A stretch of DNA of 64,000 nucleotides from Bacteroidota bacterium (lineage in GTDB: Bacteria; Bacteroidota; Bacteroidia; AKYH767-A; OLB10), in NCBI GenBank assembly GCA_016713925.1, contig JADJOH010000006.1:310001-374000 (forward strand), read 5' to 3'. This document shows positions 17,101-27,600 of this stretch, in pieces. Position 1 is the stretch's first letter. Every line of letters starts with the position of its first letter. The notes under the pieces are model-generated. The model searched no databases, was not told where the DNA came from, and saw only the letters and a program-made list of their open reading frames with translations. The translations under genes and the position numbers were made by a program.

Positions 17101-19054
17101 ACTCGTCAGCGGTGCACAGTCGCAGGGGAATCCTTCCTTTACTATTGTGGGAAATGAACTTCGGACCAATGGCGTATTTAATTATGAATTTCAGAATGTA
17201 TATAATGTGCGTATCCGTTGTACGGATCAGAGCGGAGGGTATTATGACAAGCCTTATCCCGTTAATGTGACCAACGTGAATGAAGCACCAATTAGTCTGA
17301 ATTTAAACGGCATGACCGTAGCGGAAAATCTTCCTTCCGGAACAGGTGTCGGACTTTTTTCAACGGTAGATCCGGATGCAGGAAGTCCAACATTTACCTA
17401 TACATTGGTCACAGGCGTTAATGATCAACACAACGGATTATTCACGATCGTTAACAATCAATTGAAAACTTCAGCGGTATTAAATTCCAATACAACTCCG
17501 CAGTGTTTCATCCGGGTACGTACCACTGATCCCGGTGGATTGTATTACGAGAATCCATTTACAGTCACTGTAACCGGTGCCAATGATCCTCCTACTGGTA
17601 TTACTTCTACGGTATCTACCATTGCTGAAAATCTGCCTGCCAATTCCACAGTGGCTGTGCTGGATGCCGTTGACCTTGATGTACTGGACACACATACCTT
17701 CACCCTGGTAAGTGGTGCCGGAAGTACACACAATGCGCAGTTCAACATTCAGGGAAGTAACCTCAGGGCCAATTCTCCTTTTGATTACGAGACGGCAGTG
17801 CCATTATCAGTACGTATCAGGGCTGTAGATCCTCAGGGTGCTGCTTATGAAGAAGCCTTGAGTTTTACGGTTTCCAATGTCAATGAATCGCCGTTAAATG
17901 TAACGCTCTCTGCTGCTGCTGCAGATGAAAATCAGGTGGCAGGAACGCTCATTGGTGCGTTGAGTTCTACGGATGTAGATGCAGGAGACTCACACACCTA
18001 TACCTTGGTTTCAGGAGCTGGAAGTACACACAATAGTTCCTTTGCAATTTCTAACGGACAAGTACAAACAGCAGTTGCTTTGGATTATGAAATCACTCCG
18101 GTTATGAATATCCGTGTGAGAACAACCGATGCAGGAGGTTTGACCTATGAAAAATCATTAACTATTACAGTAAATGATAACAATGATGCGCCGACTGATC
18201 TCAGTCTATCGTCTGCAACTTTTGCTGAGAATCTCTCTGCCGGAACTACTATTGCAGCATTAAGCGGAGTGGATCAGGATGCAGTAGACTCGCATACCTA
18301 TACACTGGTTAGCGGAGCCGGGGATACGGACAATGCTTCGTTCACGGTTGCCGGAACGCAATTGCAAACACTAAATAGTTTTGATTTCGAATCGCAGGGC
18401 CCGCTATCCATTCGTTTGAGAATAACAGATAGTCAGGGTGCAGATTACGAAGAGGCGGTTGTATTAAACGTTACCAATGTCAACGAAGTACCATTGACTT
18501 TAATGTTAAGTGCAGACTCCATTGCAGAAAATGAAGCAGCGGGAACGCTCGTTTCTAATTTATCCGCTACAGATACCGACAACAACGATTCCCATACCTA
18601 TCAATTGGTGACCGGTACAGGTGATGCCGACAATAGTTCATTTTCTGTTTCAGGAAATACTCTTTTGTCCGCCGCGAGTTTTGACTTTGAAATCAAGAAT
18701 AGCTATTCCATCAGACTCCGCGCTACGGATGCGGGAGGATTATTTACCGACAGTGCGATGATCATCAGAATTACGGATATAAATGAGTCTACTACGGCGA
18801 TAGGAGAAGTAAATAAACAAGAGGGTATCATCATTTCACCGAATCCTGCAACCCATATTCTGGAAATAAATGCCCCGGGTGTAATTTTTGAGACCATCAT
18901 TTTCAATGGTTTAGGTCAAGAGATAGTTTCGGCCAGTGGTGGAAATAAGAATCAGATCCGGTTGAGTTGTTCGGAGTTTGAGCGGGGACTGTATATCTGT
19001 AAAACCAGGTTGATGGATGGAACCCAATATTTGAACAAAGTGGTTCTGAAATAA
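14159..19054 (+). CDS. Giant secreted protein: beta-propeller-like N-terminus, beta-helix, cadherin-like repeats, T9SS type A sorting domain
   Basis: About 1631 residues from the ATG at 14159; an ATG at 14180 (MKNLFLTIGFLIL) is an equally good start, and an in-frame TTG exists at 14093. A signal peptide ends KAEAQ. The first 400 residues resemble a GH43/GH32-type five-bladed propeller (SPSNIVYNAADGYYYSMLHM, YGFYYSLSDDLIHWSF), without an assignable catalytic triad. Next is a right-handed beta-helix region (about 430-830; GNVIGTATQAIIV, NYIGTDATQT). Six cadherin-like repeats follow (about 960-1560), each with an xENxxAGTxVG opening and a DYExxxxxxIRxRxTD end. The last 75 residues are a type A sorting domain (ISPNPATHILEI ... 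YLNKVVLK). Confidence 0.85.
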   Translation: MNSKSIQMKNLFLTIGFLILLILPSQKAEAQLVYPGTVDTLTGEEMVFDFSAQGIPNDYPDAPARAFRDANGYIQMIASHYDCYRLKGLSFETLTRDYANGPVYTSALNSTYSNFNQNTWIHSPYTTDGVTIHSLNHTEFNGPTSGNWHNAVTYTVSTYTGKTYTQSASPNHLVWCLPYTYLAGTGPCGYFSPSNIVYNAADGYYYSMLHMEDRGIQLTGVGLIRTNDLADPASWRGWDGNGFNATAGNPYAPGFSGPAGHTLAPLNDLNDNIGTMSSSLTFNTYFNKWMLMGASSQTINGTTVYGFYYSLSDDLIHWSFRKLIKQMPIAWATATYPKVLYPSLIDPTDTSRNFTFSGQEAYIYYTKQISNTNRDLVRIKVRFNSNIVTPSFTINTTTENTTTANDANYGDGSALSRIAGNTSVTLRSIIQESNARPWYYRDSIYTVNFNIPGAGAQTIQLSAALPEIKYPLLINGYSQPGAAANSNNFGETDNAAMLININCNNKSGFLVNGQNTTLQGMAIYNASDAAVNIYDGGNNYVKGCYIGITSSGIRNTTYPEANIEGIIIGGSGTDASPDNIIGGTNNADRNIITGGVHIYGNGSLRNKIYGSYIGTDITGDTAIDRNTAGIMIYDSASYNQVGGSQPSMGNLISGNDDYGVVIYGSGTGYNTVEKNYIGVKSDLQSSLDNGLYQIRMYSGTHHNQIGTANSGNVIGTATQAIIVVDDSPNNSIQGNYIGTDATQTADLGINDVAVVIDGSPSNNNRVGGTGTGEGNVIANSLFGISTFNGGYGNSFLSNTFPNIEEMAIDLKSDGVTNNDNLDPDPSSGAPNNYLQNFPEMLDADSVAGGVRICAELNSNINENFIVQIYKSVSNTTSTFGAGEELIGSMNVTTASNGIAQISTTISHNNVHSGEFISMLVTDSSGNTSELGENWVIGNGSNANPTFIWLSATTVPENSPAGTVVGLLTPQDPDLCDAHTFSLVSGAQSQGNPSFTIVGNELRTNGVFNYEFQNVYNVRIRCTDQSGGYYDKPYPVNVTNVNEAPISLNLNGMTVAENLPSGTGVGLFSTVDPDAGSPTFTYTLVTGVNDQHNGLFTIVNNQLKTSAVLNSNTTPQCFIRVRTTDPGGLYYENPFTVTVTGANDPPTGITSTVSTIAENLPANSTVAVLDAVDLDVLDTHTFTLVSGAGSTHNAQFNIQGSNLRANSPFDYETAVPLSVRIRAVDPQGAAYEEALSFTVSNVNESPLNVTLSAAAADENQVAGTLIGALSSTDVDAGDSHTYTLVSGAGSTHNSSFAISNGQVQTAVALDYEITPVMNIRVRTTDAGGLTYEKSLTITVNDNNDAPTDLSLSSATFAENLSAGTTIAALSGVDQDAVDSHTYTLVSGAGDTDNASFTVAGTQLQTLNSFDFESQGPLSIRLRITDSQGADYEEAVVLNVTNVNEVPLTLMLSADSIAENEAAGTLVSNLSATDTDNNDSHTYQLVTGTGDADNSSFSVSGNTLLSAASFDFEIKNSYSIRLRATDAGGLFTDSAMIIRITDINESTTAIGEVNKQEGIIISPNPATHILEINAPGVIFETIIFNGLGQEIVSASGGNKNQIRLSCSEFERGLYICKTRLMDGTQYLNKVVLK

Positions 19055-19073
19055 GAAACAGCTACAAAAGATG

Positions 19074-19105
19074 AAAAACGGTCGGACATTTCCCGGCCGT
19101 TTTTT
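19074..19105 (+). terminator. Rho-independent terminator after cadherin-repeat gene
   Basis: AAAAACGGTCGG and CCGGCCGTTTTTT form a stem of about 12 pairs with one G-T pair around ACATTTC, ending in six T. It lies 20 bases after the stop codon at 19054. Confidence 0.85.
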
Positions 19106-19260
19106 ATTGCGTAAAGTAGGTTTTAATTATCTGTTATGTAATTATATCGATCACATTGTAAATACCCCTCTCAAAATCAATCCAATAATCTAATAAATCC
19201 CAACGGAATAAAATTTCCATTTTCCGCTAACATATCTCCCAATGTACTATTTTTGACCCC

Positions 19261-19350
19261 GGAGAGTTGGCAGAGCGGTCGATTGCGGCAGTCTTGAAAA
19301 CTGTTGAGGTGTTAAAGCCTCCTGGGGTTCGAATCCCTAACTCTCCGCCA
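19261..19350 (+). tRNA. tRNA-Ser (anticodon TGA)
   Basis: A 90-nt class II tRNA. The acceptor arm GGAGAGT pairs with ACTCTCC, followed by discriminator G and an encoded CCA. The anticodon stem GCAGT/ACTGT encloses the loop CTTGAAA with TGA at its centre. A long variable arm (GTTGAGGTGTTAAAGCCTCCT region) and the T-arm GGGGTTCGAATCCC are clear. It decodes UCA and, by wobble, other UCN codons. A strong terminator follows 10 bases later. Confidence 0.95.
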
Positions 19351-19360
19351 ATTGAATATC

Positions 19361-19385
19361 AATGCCCCTCACGGGGCATTTTTTG
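19361..19385 (+). terminator. Terminator after tRNA-Ser
   Basis: AATGCCCC and GGGGCATT form a perfect stem with loop TCAC, followed by TTTTTGTTTT. It is placed just after the encoded CCA of the tRNA. Confidence 0.85.
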
Positions 19386-19488
19386 TTTTCGGATACTTTT
19401 CTTTCATCAATATTGAACAGGGAAATGCATCTGTTAAATAAAATTAATTTTTACTTTTACTTTTATTCCGTATTCAAATTCTACCAAA

Positions 19489-20145
19489 ATGAAAATTAAA
19501 ATCTACTCCCTGTTCTGTTATTTATTCCTCCTGACCCTTCAAACCAATGCACAAAACATTCTTCAACTGAAAACGGATCCGGCGCAACCAACTACAAATA
19601 CGCCGGTGAAGCTGATTGCAGATGTGCAATTCTCTTCGGGTGATTGTAAGGATAAAACGCTTACCTTTAATCAGGTTGGAAATAAGTTTGAAACGAATGC
19701 GATGCATTGCCTTGGGGCGCTTTCTGTTATTTGTTATGACTCCGATACCTTTAACGTGGGACTCTTGCCGGCCGGAAATTACAGGTTCTTTTTTCATGTA
19801 GAAACCGGAATAGGACCCTCTCCCTGTTCTCCCGGTATTGTTCCCGGTCCCGATGATTCGATTGACTTTGTAGTTACCGTAGCGAGTGGGTTACCCGATA
19901 AGGAGAACAAGGCTTTTAGTTTTCATCCCAATCCTGCAGATGATAATGTGAATCTGCGCTTTGCTGCCATCAGTAATGACCGGTTTATTCGCATTCAAAA
20001 TTTGTCAGGCGCTACCTTGTTAAGCGCAGAAGCAAAGGCAACCCAATTGTCCATCGGACTCTCTGAATTTTCTTCGGGAATTTATTTTATTGAAGTGTAT
20101 GAAAATGGCAACTGTACCGGAAGGGAGAAGCTGGTGAAGAATTAG
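19489..20145 (+). CDS. Secreted protein with T9SS type A sorting domain, function unknown
   Basis: 218 residues. A signal peptide (1-22, ending TNAQ) is followed by an Ig-like beta domain (about 25-130) that opens LKTDPAQPTTNTPVKLIADV and has three cysteines. The C-terminal 75 residues are a type A sorting domain: FSFHPNPADDNVNLRF, RIQNLSGATLLSAEA, LSEFSSGIYFIEVYENG and a terminal EKLVKN. It should be exported by T9SS and anchored or released. No enzymatic motif is seen. It stands alone, with its own start region after the tRNA terminator. Confidence 0.8.
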   Translation: MKIKIYSLFCYLFLLTLQTNAQNILQLKTDPAQPTTNTPVKLIADVQFSSGDCKDKTLTFNQVGNKFETNAMHCLGALSVICYDSDTFNVGLLPAGNYRFFFHVETGIGPSPCSPGIVPGPDDSIDFVVTVASGLPDKENKAFSFHPNPADDNVNLRFAAISNDRFIRIQNLSGATLLSAEAKATQLSIGLSEFSSGIYFIEVYENGNCTGREKLVKN

Positions 20146-20213
20146 CAATTCCTTAATGCAGGAGAATGATGTCTATGTAACTTTTATTGCTGATTAGAGC
20201 TCCCCCGGCAGTC

Positions 20214-20221
20214 TACCTTTG
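20214..20221 (+). promoter_or_regulatory. Candidate -7 promoter element for rhodanese gene
   Basis: TACCTTTG is a perfect match to the Bacteroidota -7 consensus TAnnTTTG and lies 20 bases before the ATG at 20242, which fits a short leader. The nearest upstream TTG is about 24 bases away, slightly longer than the usual spacing, so the -33 part is weak. Confidence 0.5.
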
Positions 20222-20241
20222 CATAGTTAAAACATCAAAAA

Positions 20242-20517
20242 ATGAAAAATAATCTTCAAGCCGGGAAAAGTTCAACCATCATTGACGTCAGAGAGGAATG
20301 GGAGTTTGCCGGTGGCCATGTAGCCGGTTCTATCAATATTCCGCTGAATGAGATACCCGCAAGGCTGGATGAATTTAAATCTATCCACAACACCATAGTA
20401 CTTTGTTGTGCCTCCGGTAACAGAAGTCGTCAGGCCACTATGTACCTTACTCAACAAGGTCTTACAAATGTACAGGATGGCGGATCATGGTTAAATGTAA
20501 ATGAATTGATCAGTTGA
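20242..20517 (+). CDS. Single-domain rhodanese-like sulfurtransferase
   Basis: 91 residues, the short GlpE-like size. Conserved features are IIDVREEWEFAGGHVAGSINIPL and the active-site loop VLCCASGNRS, in which Cys56 fits the nucleophile position (C-x4-R). The loop is the six-residue type that accepts sulfur, as in persulfide transfer. It is preceded by a good -7 element and is not in an operon with the sulfur cluster 14 kb away, so its donor and acceptor are unknown. Cytoplasmic, no signal peptide. Confidence 0.88.
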   Translation: MKNNLQAGKSSTIIDVREEWEFAGGHVAGSINIPLNEIPARLDEFKSIHNTIVLCCASGNRSRQATMYLTQQGLTNVQDGGSWLNVNELIS

Positions 20518-20582
20518 GAAGATTCACCTAGACGATTACAATTCTTATTTATTAATAGTTAAATTCTGATTTGATTAAGAAT

Positions 20583-20610
20583 AGCTGGTAGCCGGAAGCT
20601 GGCGGCCGGA
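20583..20610. repeat. Two tandem 14-bp GC-rich repeats
   Basis: AGCTGGTAGCCGGA is followed directly by AGCTGGCGGCCGGA, in a 205-base spacer between the rhodanese and idi genes. The GC content is higher than the surrounding AT-rich spacer, which suggests a fragment of a dispersed intergenic repeat. Nothing else is recognisable in this spacer. Confidence 0.5.
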
Positions 20611-20722
20611 AGCCTTGCAAGCAACAGTCCACCTGTGATTTTTATTTACCCTTCATTCGGTTTCCGATTATAAATTCTATACCTGGCAAACATTTTCAGT
20701 TTCCATCTGTTATCTTCGTTCT

Positions 20723-21226
20723 ATGGATTATGTAGTCTTAGTGGATAGCAACGATGTAGAAGTCGGTGTAATGGAAAAGATGGAAGCTCACCGTAAAGGG
20801 ATTTTGCATCGTGCCTTTTCTGTTTTGATTTATAATTCGAAGGGAGAATTGCTGCTTCAAAAACGTGCTGCACATAAGTACCATTCCGGTGGTTTATGGA
20901 CCAATACCTGCTGCAGTCACCCGGCTCCCGGAGAGGATTTGCTTGTTGCCGCAAACCGGAGACTCGGAGAAGAGATGGGTATGAAAGGCCTGCTATTGAC
21001 TGTTGAAAATTCTATGATTTACAAAACAGATCTGGAGAATGGTTTGATCGAACATGAACTCGATTACATTTTAAAAGGAATTTCGGATGCAGATCCCGTT
21101 ATGAATCCGAACGAGGCAGAAGATTTCAGGTGGATGGCCATAGCCGATTTAAAATCGGATGTAAATTTATTTCCGGAGAAGTATACATTTTGGTTAAAGG
21201 AAATGATCCGGAAAAATATTTTGTAA
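20723..21226 (+). CDS. idi: Isopentenyl-diphosphate delta-isomerase, type I
   Basis: 167 residues, normal for bacterial type I IDI. It interconverts IPP and DMAPP for isoprenoid and quinone synthesis. The Nudix-like fold shows HRAFSVLIYNSKGELLLQKR, the catalytic cysteine in TNTCCSHP, the metal-binding region NRRLGEEMGM and the catalytic glutamate in IEHELDYIL. Other conserved parts are NPNEAEDFRWM and FPEKYTFWLKE. The ATG at 20723 follows an imperfect -7 element (TATCTTCG at 20711-20718), so the leader would be very short. Single gene. Confidence 0.93.
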   Translation: MDYVVLVDSNDVEVGVMEKMEAHRKGILHRAFSVLIYNSKGELLLQKRAAHKYHSGGLWTNTCCSHPAPGEDLLVAANRRLGEEMGMKGLLLTVENSMIYKTDLENGLIEHELDYILKGISDADPVMNPNEAEDFRWMAIADLKSDVNLFPEKYTFWLKEMIRKNIL

Positions 21227-21520
21227 TGTTTGGCACGATTTTTCTAAGCCCATACGCCGGGTTTTATTTTCAGGATTTAGTAAGATTATCAGGTCTGATA
21301 CTTAATTTGACATTTGTAATGTTCTTCTCATTTGGTGAGATGAACTCCTTTTTCAACGGATGCTTTTCTGTTTTTAAATAATTTTCTTTCGTTTCAGAAT
21401 ACTTGTTATTGACCTCATTGTTTTGTTAAAACACTTGATTATCAGCTTGTAGCAATTTGCTTCAAGCCTGCATATCACCATTTACTTACAGCTACAACAA
21501 TCGGTGTGAATCTGCTGCAT

Positions 21521-21547
21521 TTGACTTCATACGCGCGGTTAGATTTG
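21521..21547 (+). promoter_or_regulatory. Candidate promoter of the giant PKD gene
   Basis: TTG at 21521 and a perfect TAGATTTG (TAnnTTTG class) at 21540-21547, separated by 16 bases. This leaves a leader of about 65 bases before the ATG at 21619. The rest of the 392-base spacer from 21227 holds only a short open frame overlapping the end of idi, which I do not accept as a gene. Confidence 0.5.
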
Positions 21548-21618
21548 TTTTTGCCATAAAAGTATTCCTGTGAAATTGAAACAACTAACAGGGAGGCAAA
21601 AACGAAAAACCCGATGTT

Positions 21619-24600
21619 ATGAGCCGAAAATTACGAAGATGCTTACTAGTCCTGGCGGTTGCGCTGCTCTCCCTCAGTGGGGATAAAGCGTTTGCAAGCC
21701 ATGCGATGGGAGCCGACTTAACGTATGAGTGCCTGGGAGGAAATACTTACAAAGTACGGCTTTCGTTTTACCGTGATTGTATTGGAATCCTTGCCCCGGC
21801 CAATGTATATGTGAATATCCGTTCTGCAAGTTGCGGGCGCAATCTTGGTGTGACGTGTCAACCCATTCCAGGCACGGGACAAGAAGTTACGTATCTATGT
21901 CCGACTGCTACCAGTACTTGTAACGGCGGGACATTTACAGGTATTCAGGAATGGGTGTACGAGGGAATTGTTACCCTCCCCATGCAATGTGCCGATTGGG
22001 AATTTTCCTATTCTTTATGCTGTCGAAATGCAGCTATTACAACAATCAGCAGTCCCGGGTCCAACACCTTCTTCATATATGCATCGCTTGATAACCTGAA
22101 TGTACAATGCAATAGCGCGCCTACTTTTTCCAATAAGCCTGTTCCCTTCGCTTGTTTAGGTCAGCAACTATGTTTTAATCATGGTGCCATTGATCCCGAT
22201 GGGGATTCGCTCGTGTATACGATGGTAGATCCTCGTCAAACTGCAACGAACGATGTGAGTTATATGGCGCCGTATACCGCGACAAATCCACTTGCATCTA
22301 CCCCGGCTATTCAATTCAATGGACAAACCGGTGATATATGTTTTACACCAACACAATTGCAAGTGACAGTTATGGCGGTATTGGTACAGGAATATAGGAA
22401 TGGTGTCTTGATCGGTTCTGTAGTGCGTGACATTCAAATTACAGTGCTGAACTGCGTGAATGATTTACCTACCTTGTCCGGTATTAATGGCACCAACGAT
22501 TTTTCAATGACCGTATGTGCCAATCAGAATTTCTGTTTTGATGTATTTTCCAATGATATTAATGCCGGCCAGCAAGTAAGTCTTTTTTGGAATACAGGTA
22601 TTGCAGGTGGAAATTTCAGCAGTGCAGGAAGTCCGCATCCAACAGGAACTTTTTGCTGGACACCTACTACCGCAGATATCAGTAACACGCCGCATTGTTT
22701 TACCGTTCGTGTCAGTGATGATGCTTGTCCGTATATAGGATCGAATACCTATTCGTATTGTATAACGGTAACCGGTATTGTAGTAGATGCCGGACCTGAT
22801 CAATACATTGCCTGTAGTGATCAGGCGACCATCACAGCGAATGCGAGTGGTGGAAATCCTCCTTATACTTATTTATGGAGTAATGGATTTACCGGTCCTA
22901 CGCAAACGGTACCTGTAGGAACGTATGTAGTCACCGTCTCTGATGGAAATTGCAGCAGTACGGATACTGTCAATGTCATGAGCGCATTTGAACCCACAGC
23001 TGCGTTTACGTGGTCCGGTGCTTGTGGAAATGCACCTGTACAGTTCACTGATTTAAGCAGTACTCCCGGCGGTATGCAAAGCTGGACATGGAACTTTGGT
23101 GACGGAACAGGCTCTAATCAGCAAAATCCTGTTCATACGTTCCCCGGAAACGGAACCTATAATGTTTCACTCATTGTAGAGAATATTTATGGTTGTGTGG
23201 ATACCATCATTCAACAAGTAATCATCGCACCTTTACCGGTGGCTGCTTTCAGTGTGGATACTGTTTGTGCCGGATCATCGGTACACTTCACCAATAACAG
23301 TACGCCTCCCGGAACTTCATGGTCATGGGTATTCAGTAACGGCAGTACATCTACATCGTCTGATCCTTCGGTAGTACTGGGTCCTCCCGGAAGCTATACC
23401 GCTACACTTATTGTGACTGATTCACTCGGTTGCTCTGATACACTTACTCAAAGTGTGACTGTAAATCCTCAGCCTACTGCCGGGTTTACCGTTTCAGGAA
23501 ATAACTGTCAGGGATTACCGATAACTTTTAATAATACTTCTTCCGGCGGAATCACAGGGTATTTCTGGGATTTTGGAGACGGAGATACGACTTCAGTGGT
23601 GAGTCCAACCCATACTTATGGAAATAACGGAACTTATACCGCAACATTAATTGTTACCAATAGTTTCGGTTGTTCGGATACTATGCAATTGCCGGTGCAG
23701 GTGAATGGTCCGCCGGTTGCCGTTGCGGGTCCGGATGTGACTATCTGTATTGGTAGCAATGCCACCCTGACTGCGAATGGCGGTACTACTTATTCCTGGT
23801 CACCGGGAGGTTTGTCAGGTGGAACCATTGTGGTTTCTCCAGCCTCCAATAGCACTTACACGGTTATTGTAACCGATGCCAACGGATGTACCGGTGTTGA
23901 CAGTGTGAATGTACTGGTCAATCCATTGCCGGTTCCAACGGTGAGTCCTGATGTGAGTATTTGTCAGGGACAGAGTGCTACCTTCAGCGCAAGCGGTGGT
24001 GTGAGTTATAGCTGGAATCCATCCGGAAATATTAATGATACCATTACCGTCACTCCCAATGCTTCCACTACGTATGCAGTGAATGTTATAGATGGAAACG
24101 GTTGTCAGGCAACGGCATTTGTTAATGTAACCGTCAATCAGAATCCTGCGGCAGTTCTTCCGGCGGGTGTATTTATATGCAGCGGTGTCAGTGCAACACT
24201 TGATCCGGGTGCTGTGGGAACTTCTTACTTATGGAGTAATGGTGCTACCTCGCAATCCATCTTGGTGAATGCACAAGGAGGTTATACCGTGACCGTTACC
24301 AATCAGTTTGGTTGTACAACAGTAGCTTCCACACAAGTGACTGTGGGCGGACAGGTAATCAGTAATGCAAATGCGGTGGCTATTTGTCAGGGACAAACGG
24401 CTACTTTAGATGCAGGATTTCCGGGATCGACTTATCAGTGGAGCACGGGTTCCAGCGCTCAGACTATCTCGGTAAATGCTGCCGGTGTATATTCCGTTAC
24501 TATTACCGATGCCAATGGATGTACCGGAACCATTGCCAATACTGTTCAGGTGAATCCATTGCCTCAAGCTGCTTTCACACCTAACGATGAATGTTTAAAT

Positions 24601-27600
24601 GACACGGTATTTTTCTTCGATGCATCTGCCGTGAATGGGGGCAGTATTACCAGCTGGAGTTGGGATTTGGGAGATGGAAATATTTCCTTCGCTCAAAATC
24701 CAACGCACGTTTATAATAATCCCGGCGCATATACTATTAATCTGACAGTAACTTCTGATTTAGGATGTACATCTACGTTAGCGGATACACTCAATATTTA
24801 TCCGATGCCCACCGCCGCTTTCAGTGTTAATCCGGGTTGTGTAGGAACCACCTTATCGTTCGCTGATCAATCCTCAGTCGGATTCGGAAATATCATTGTA
24901 TGGAACTGGAATTTTGGAGATGGAACGACATCTACACAGCAACATCCTCAGCATGCCTATGCAACACCGGGCAACTACAACGTGACGCTGCAAGTGGAAA
25001 CTCCGGGTGGTTGTTCCGGAACTATTTCAAGTATCGTACAAGTATATCCTCAACCTGTTCTTTCATTTACTTCTTCTCCAACTATTATTTGTCAGGGCGG
25101 TTCTGTCATCCTGAACAATACCAGTACTTCAGCCAACGGTGCTATCAACGCTTGGCAATGGAGTTTTGGTAACGGTCAGACCTCTACACAAATGAGTCCT
25201 TCCATGACCTACACCACTGCCGGTAATTATGTGATTACATTGATTGGTACTACTTCGCTGGGTTGTTCAGATACATTGACTCAGAATGTTATTGTCAATG
25301 CTCCTCCCATCGCAGATGCCGGTTCAAATCAATCTATCTGTCTCGGACAAAGTGCAACATTAACCGCAACCGGAGGTTCATCTTATGCCTGGACACCGGG
25401 TGGAGCTACTACACCAAGTATCACCGTTACTCCCGGGTCTTTAACGAACTATTATGTTGTTGTCACGAATGCCAATGGCTGTACTTCCAGAGATAGTGTA
25501 CGCGTCACCGTTAGAACATTGCCTGTTGTCAATGCCGGTCCTGATCAGATTACCTGTGCCGGTGGAAATGTTACATTGACCGCAACAGGTGGTGGTACAT
25601 ATAGCTGGACACCGGGTGGTGCAAATACCGCTGCTATTACCGTTTCTCCGGCAGCAACTACCACGTACATTGTCACCGTTACTGCAGCCAATGGTTGTAC
25701 ACGGAATGATACAGCACGGGTAGCAGTGAATGCATTGCCTGTTGCCAATACCGGTCCGGATAAAGTCATTTGTTCCGGAACTACAACTTCGCTTACCGCT
25801 ACAGGTGGCGGAACGTATGTATGGCAGCACAACGGTGCGACTACATCTACCATTTATGTAAATCCATCTGTAGCCACTTCGTATATAGTTACCGCAACAA
25901 ATTCAAGCGGATGTACCGATCGCGATACGATTCAGGTTTCGCTGACACCTACACCAACAGTTACAGGAGTCAATTCTTTCTTCTGTGCCGGATTTAGCTC
26001 TGTACTTGATGCCGGAAATCCCGGACTGAATTATCTCTGGGCTCCGGGTGGAGAGACCACCCAAACCATTGTGGTTTCATCTCCCGGATTGTACAATGTG
26101 GTGGTGACAAATGCCGCAGGTTGCCAGGGCGCAGGTACCTTCAGTGTGATTGAAGGAGGAACAGGACTGGCGTCAAATCCGGTGAATGTGGTAGCCTGTC
26201 AGGGTACCAATGTCACTTTGGATGCAGGTAACAATGGAGCCTCTTATCTCTGGTCAAATGGTGCGGCGACGCAAACGATTAGTGTAAACACTCCCGGAAC
26301 ATATCAGGTAACTATTACCGATGCAGGAGGATGTACGGCTACCTTTGCCAATAATGTAAACCTCCAGCCATTACCTGTTGTAAACTTTACGGCGAACAGT
26401 GCCTGTATTGGATCAACAACTAATTTCAATAATTTCACTACAATCGGTAGCGGAAATATTGTGAACTGGCAATGGAATTTTGGTGATGGACAGTTCTCCA
26501 CCGGACAACAACCTTCCGTTAATTATCTTTTACCGGGTACTTACCCTGTTACTCTTGTCGCTACATCAGGATTTGGATGTGTGGATTCTTCAACAGCTTC
26601 CGTGCAAATTACACCTGTACCTTCTGCTGCATTCACTGCTGCTGATGTTTGTTTAGGAAGTCCAAGTGCCTTTGTGGATGGATCTGTCGTGTCAAGCGGA
26701 AACATTACAAATTGGTCATGGAATTTCGGCGATGGAAATACTTCACAACAACAAAATCCGCAACATTTGTTTTCTGCTGAAGGAGTTTATAATGTTTCTC
26801 TGATTGTTTCAACGAATGACGGTTGTATAGATACGACGGTTCAATCGGTAACTATCGATCCGATGCCCTTAGCTGACTTTGCTGCCCCTGAGGTTTGTGA
26901 AGGCGATTCTACACGGTTTTATAATAATTCATTACTCACCAATGGAAACATTAGTGATATCAACTGGGATTTTGGTGATGGAGTCACCAGCTCATTAAGT
27001 GACCCTGTTCATTACTATTCGAATCCCGGTACCTATACAGTTACACTGACCATTGGTTCTGATCAGAATTGTGAACATACAGCGAGCCGTCAGGTGAATG
27101 TAAATCCGAAGCCTGTGGCAAATTTCACTACCAATTCTACCTGTTTCAATACACCAAATGTATTCACCTACTTAAGCACGACTCCTTCGGGAAGTGTAAA
27201 CGGTTGGTATTGGGAGTTTGGAGATGGATCATTTGCTGCGGTACAACAGCCGAGTCATCAATATGCATCATCCGGCAACTATACGATCACGCTCATAGCC
27301 ATGACCGATAAAGGATGCAGCGATACAGCATCTACGCAAACTACAGTGAATGCCCTGCCTCAAAGCGGATTTACCGTTACAAATGCATGTCTCGGTAGTC
27401 CGGTACAATTAACGGATACCAGTCTGGCAGGTAGTAGTGCAATAACAAGCTGGTCATGGAATTTAGGTGATGGCTCCACCTCAAGTCTTCCGAATCCTAC
27501 TCATAATTATGCAGCTACCGGTACCTATAATGTACAACTCATCGTTCAAAATAGTGATGGCTGTACAGATACAGTGAACAGAAGCATCAATGTATATCCT

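Noticed and set aside
21130..21381. 83-codon frame overlapping the end of idi
   Set aside because: It overlaps idi in another frame for a third of its length, then is made of AT-rich spacer with Phe-rich translation; no start signal.
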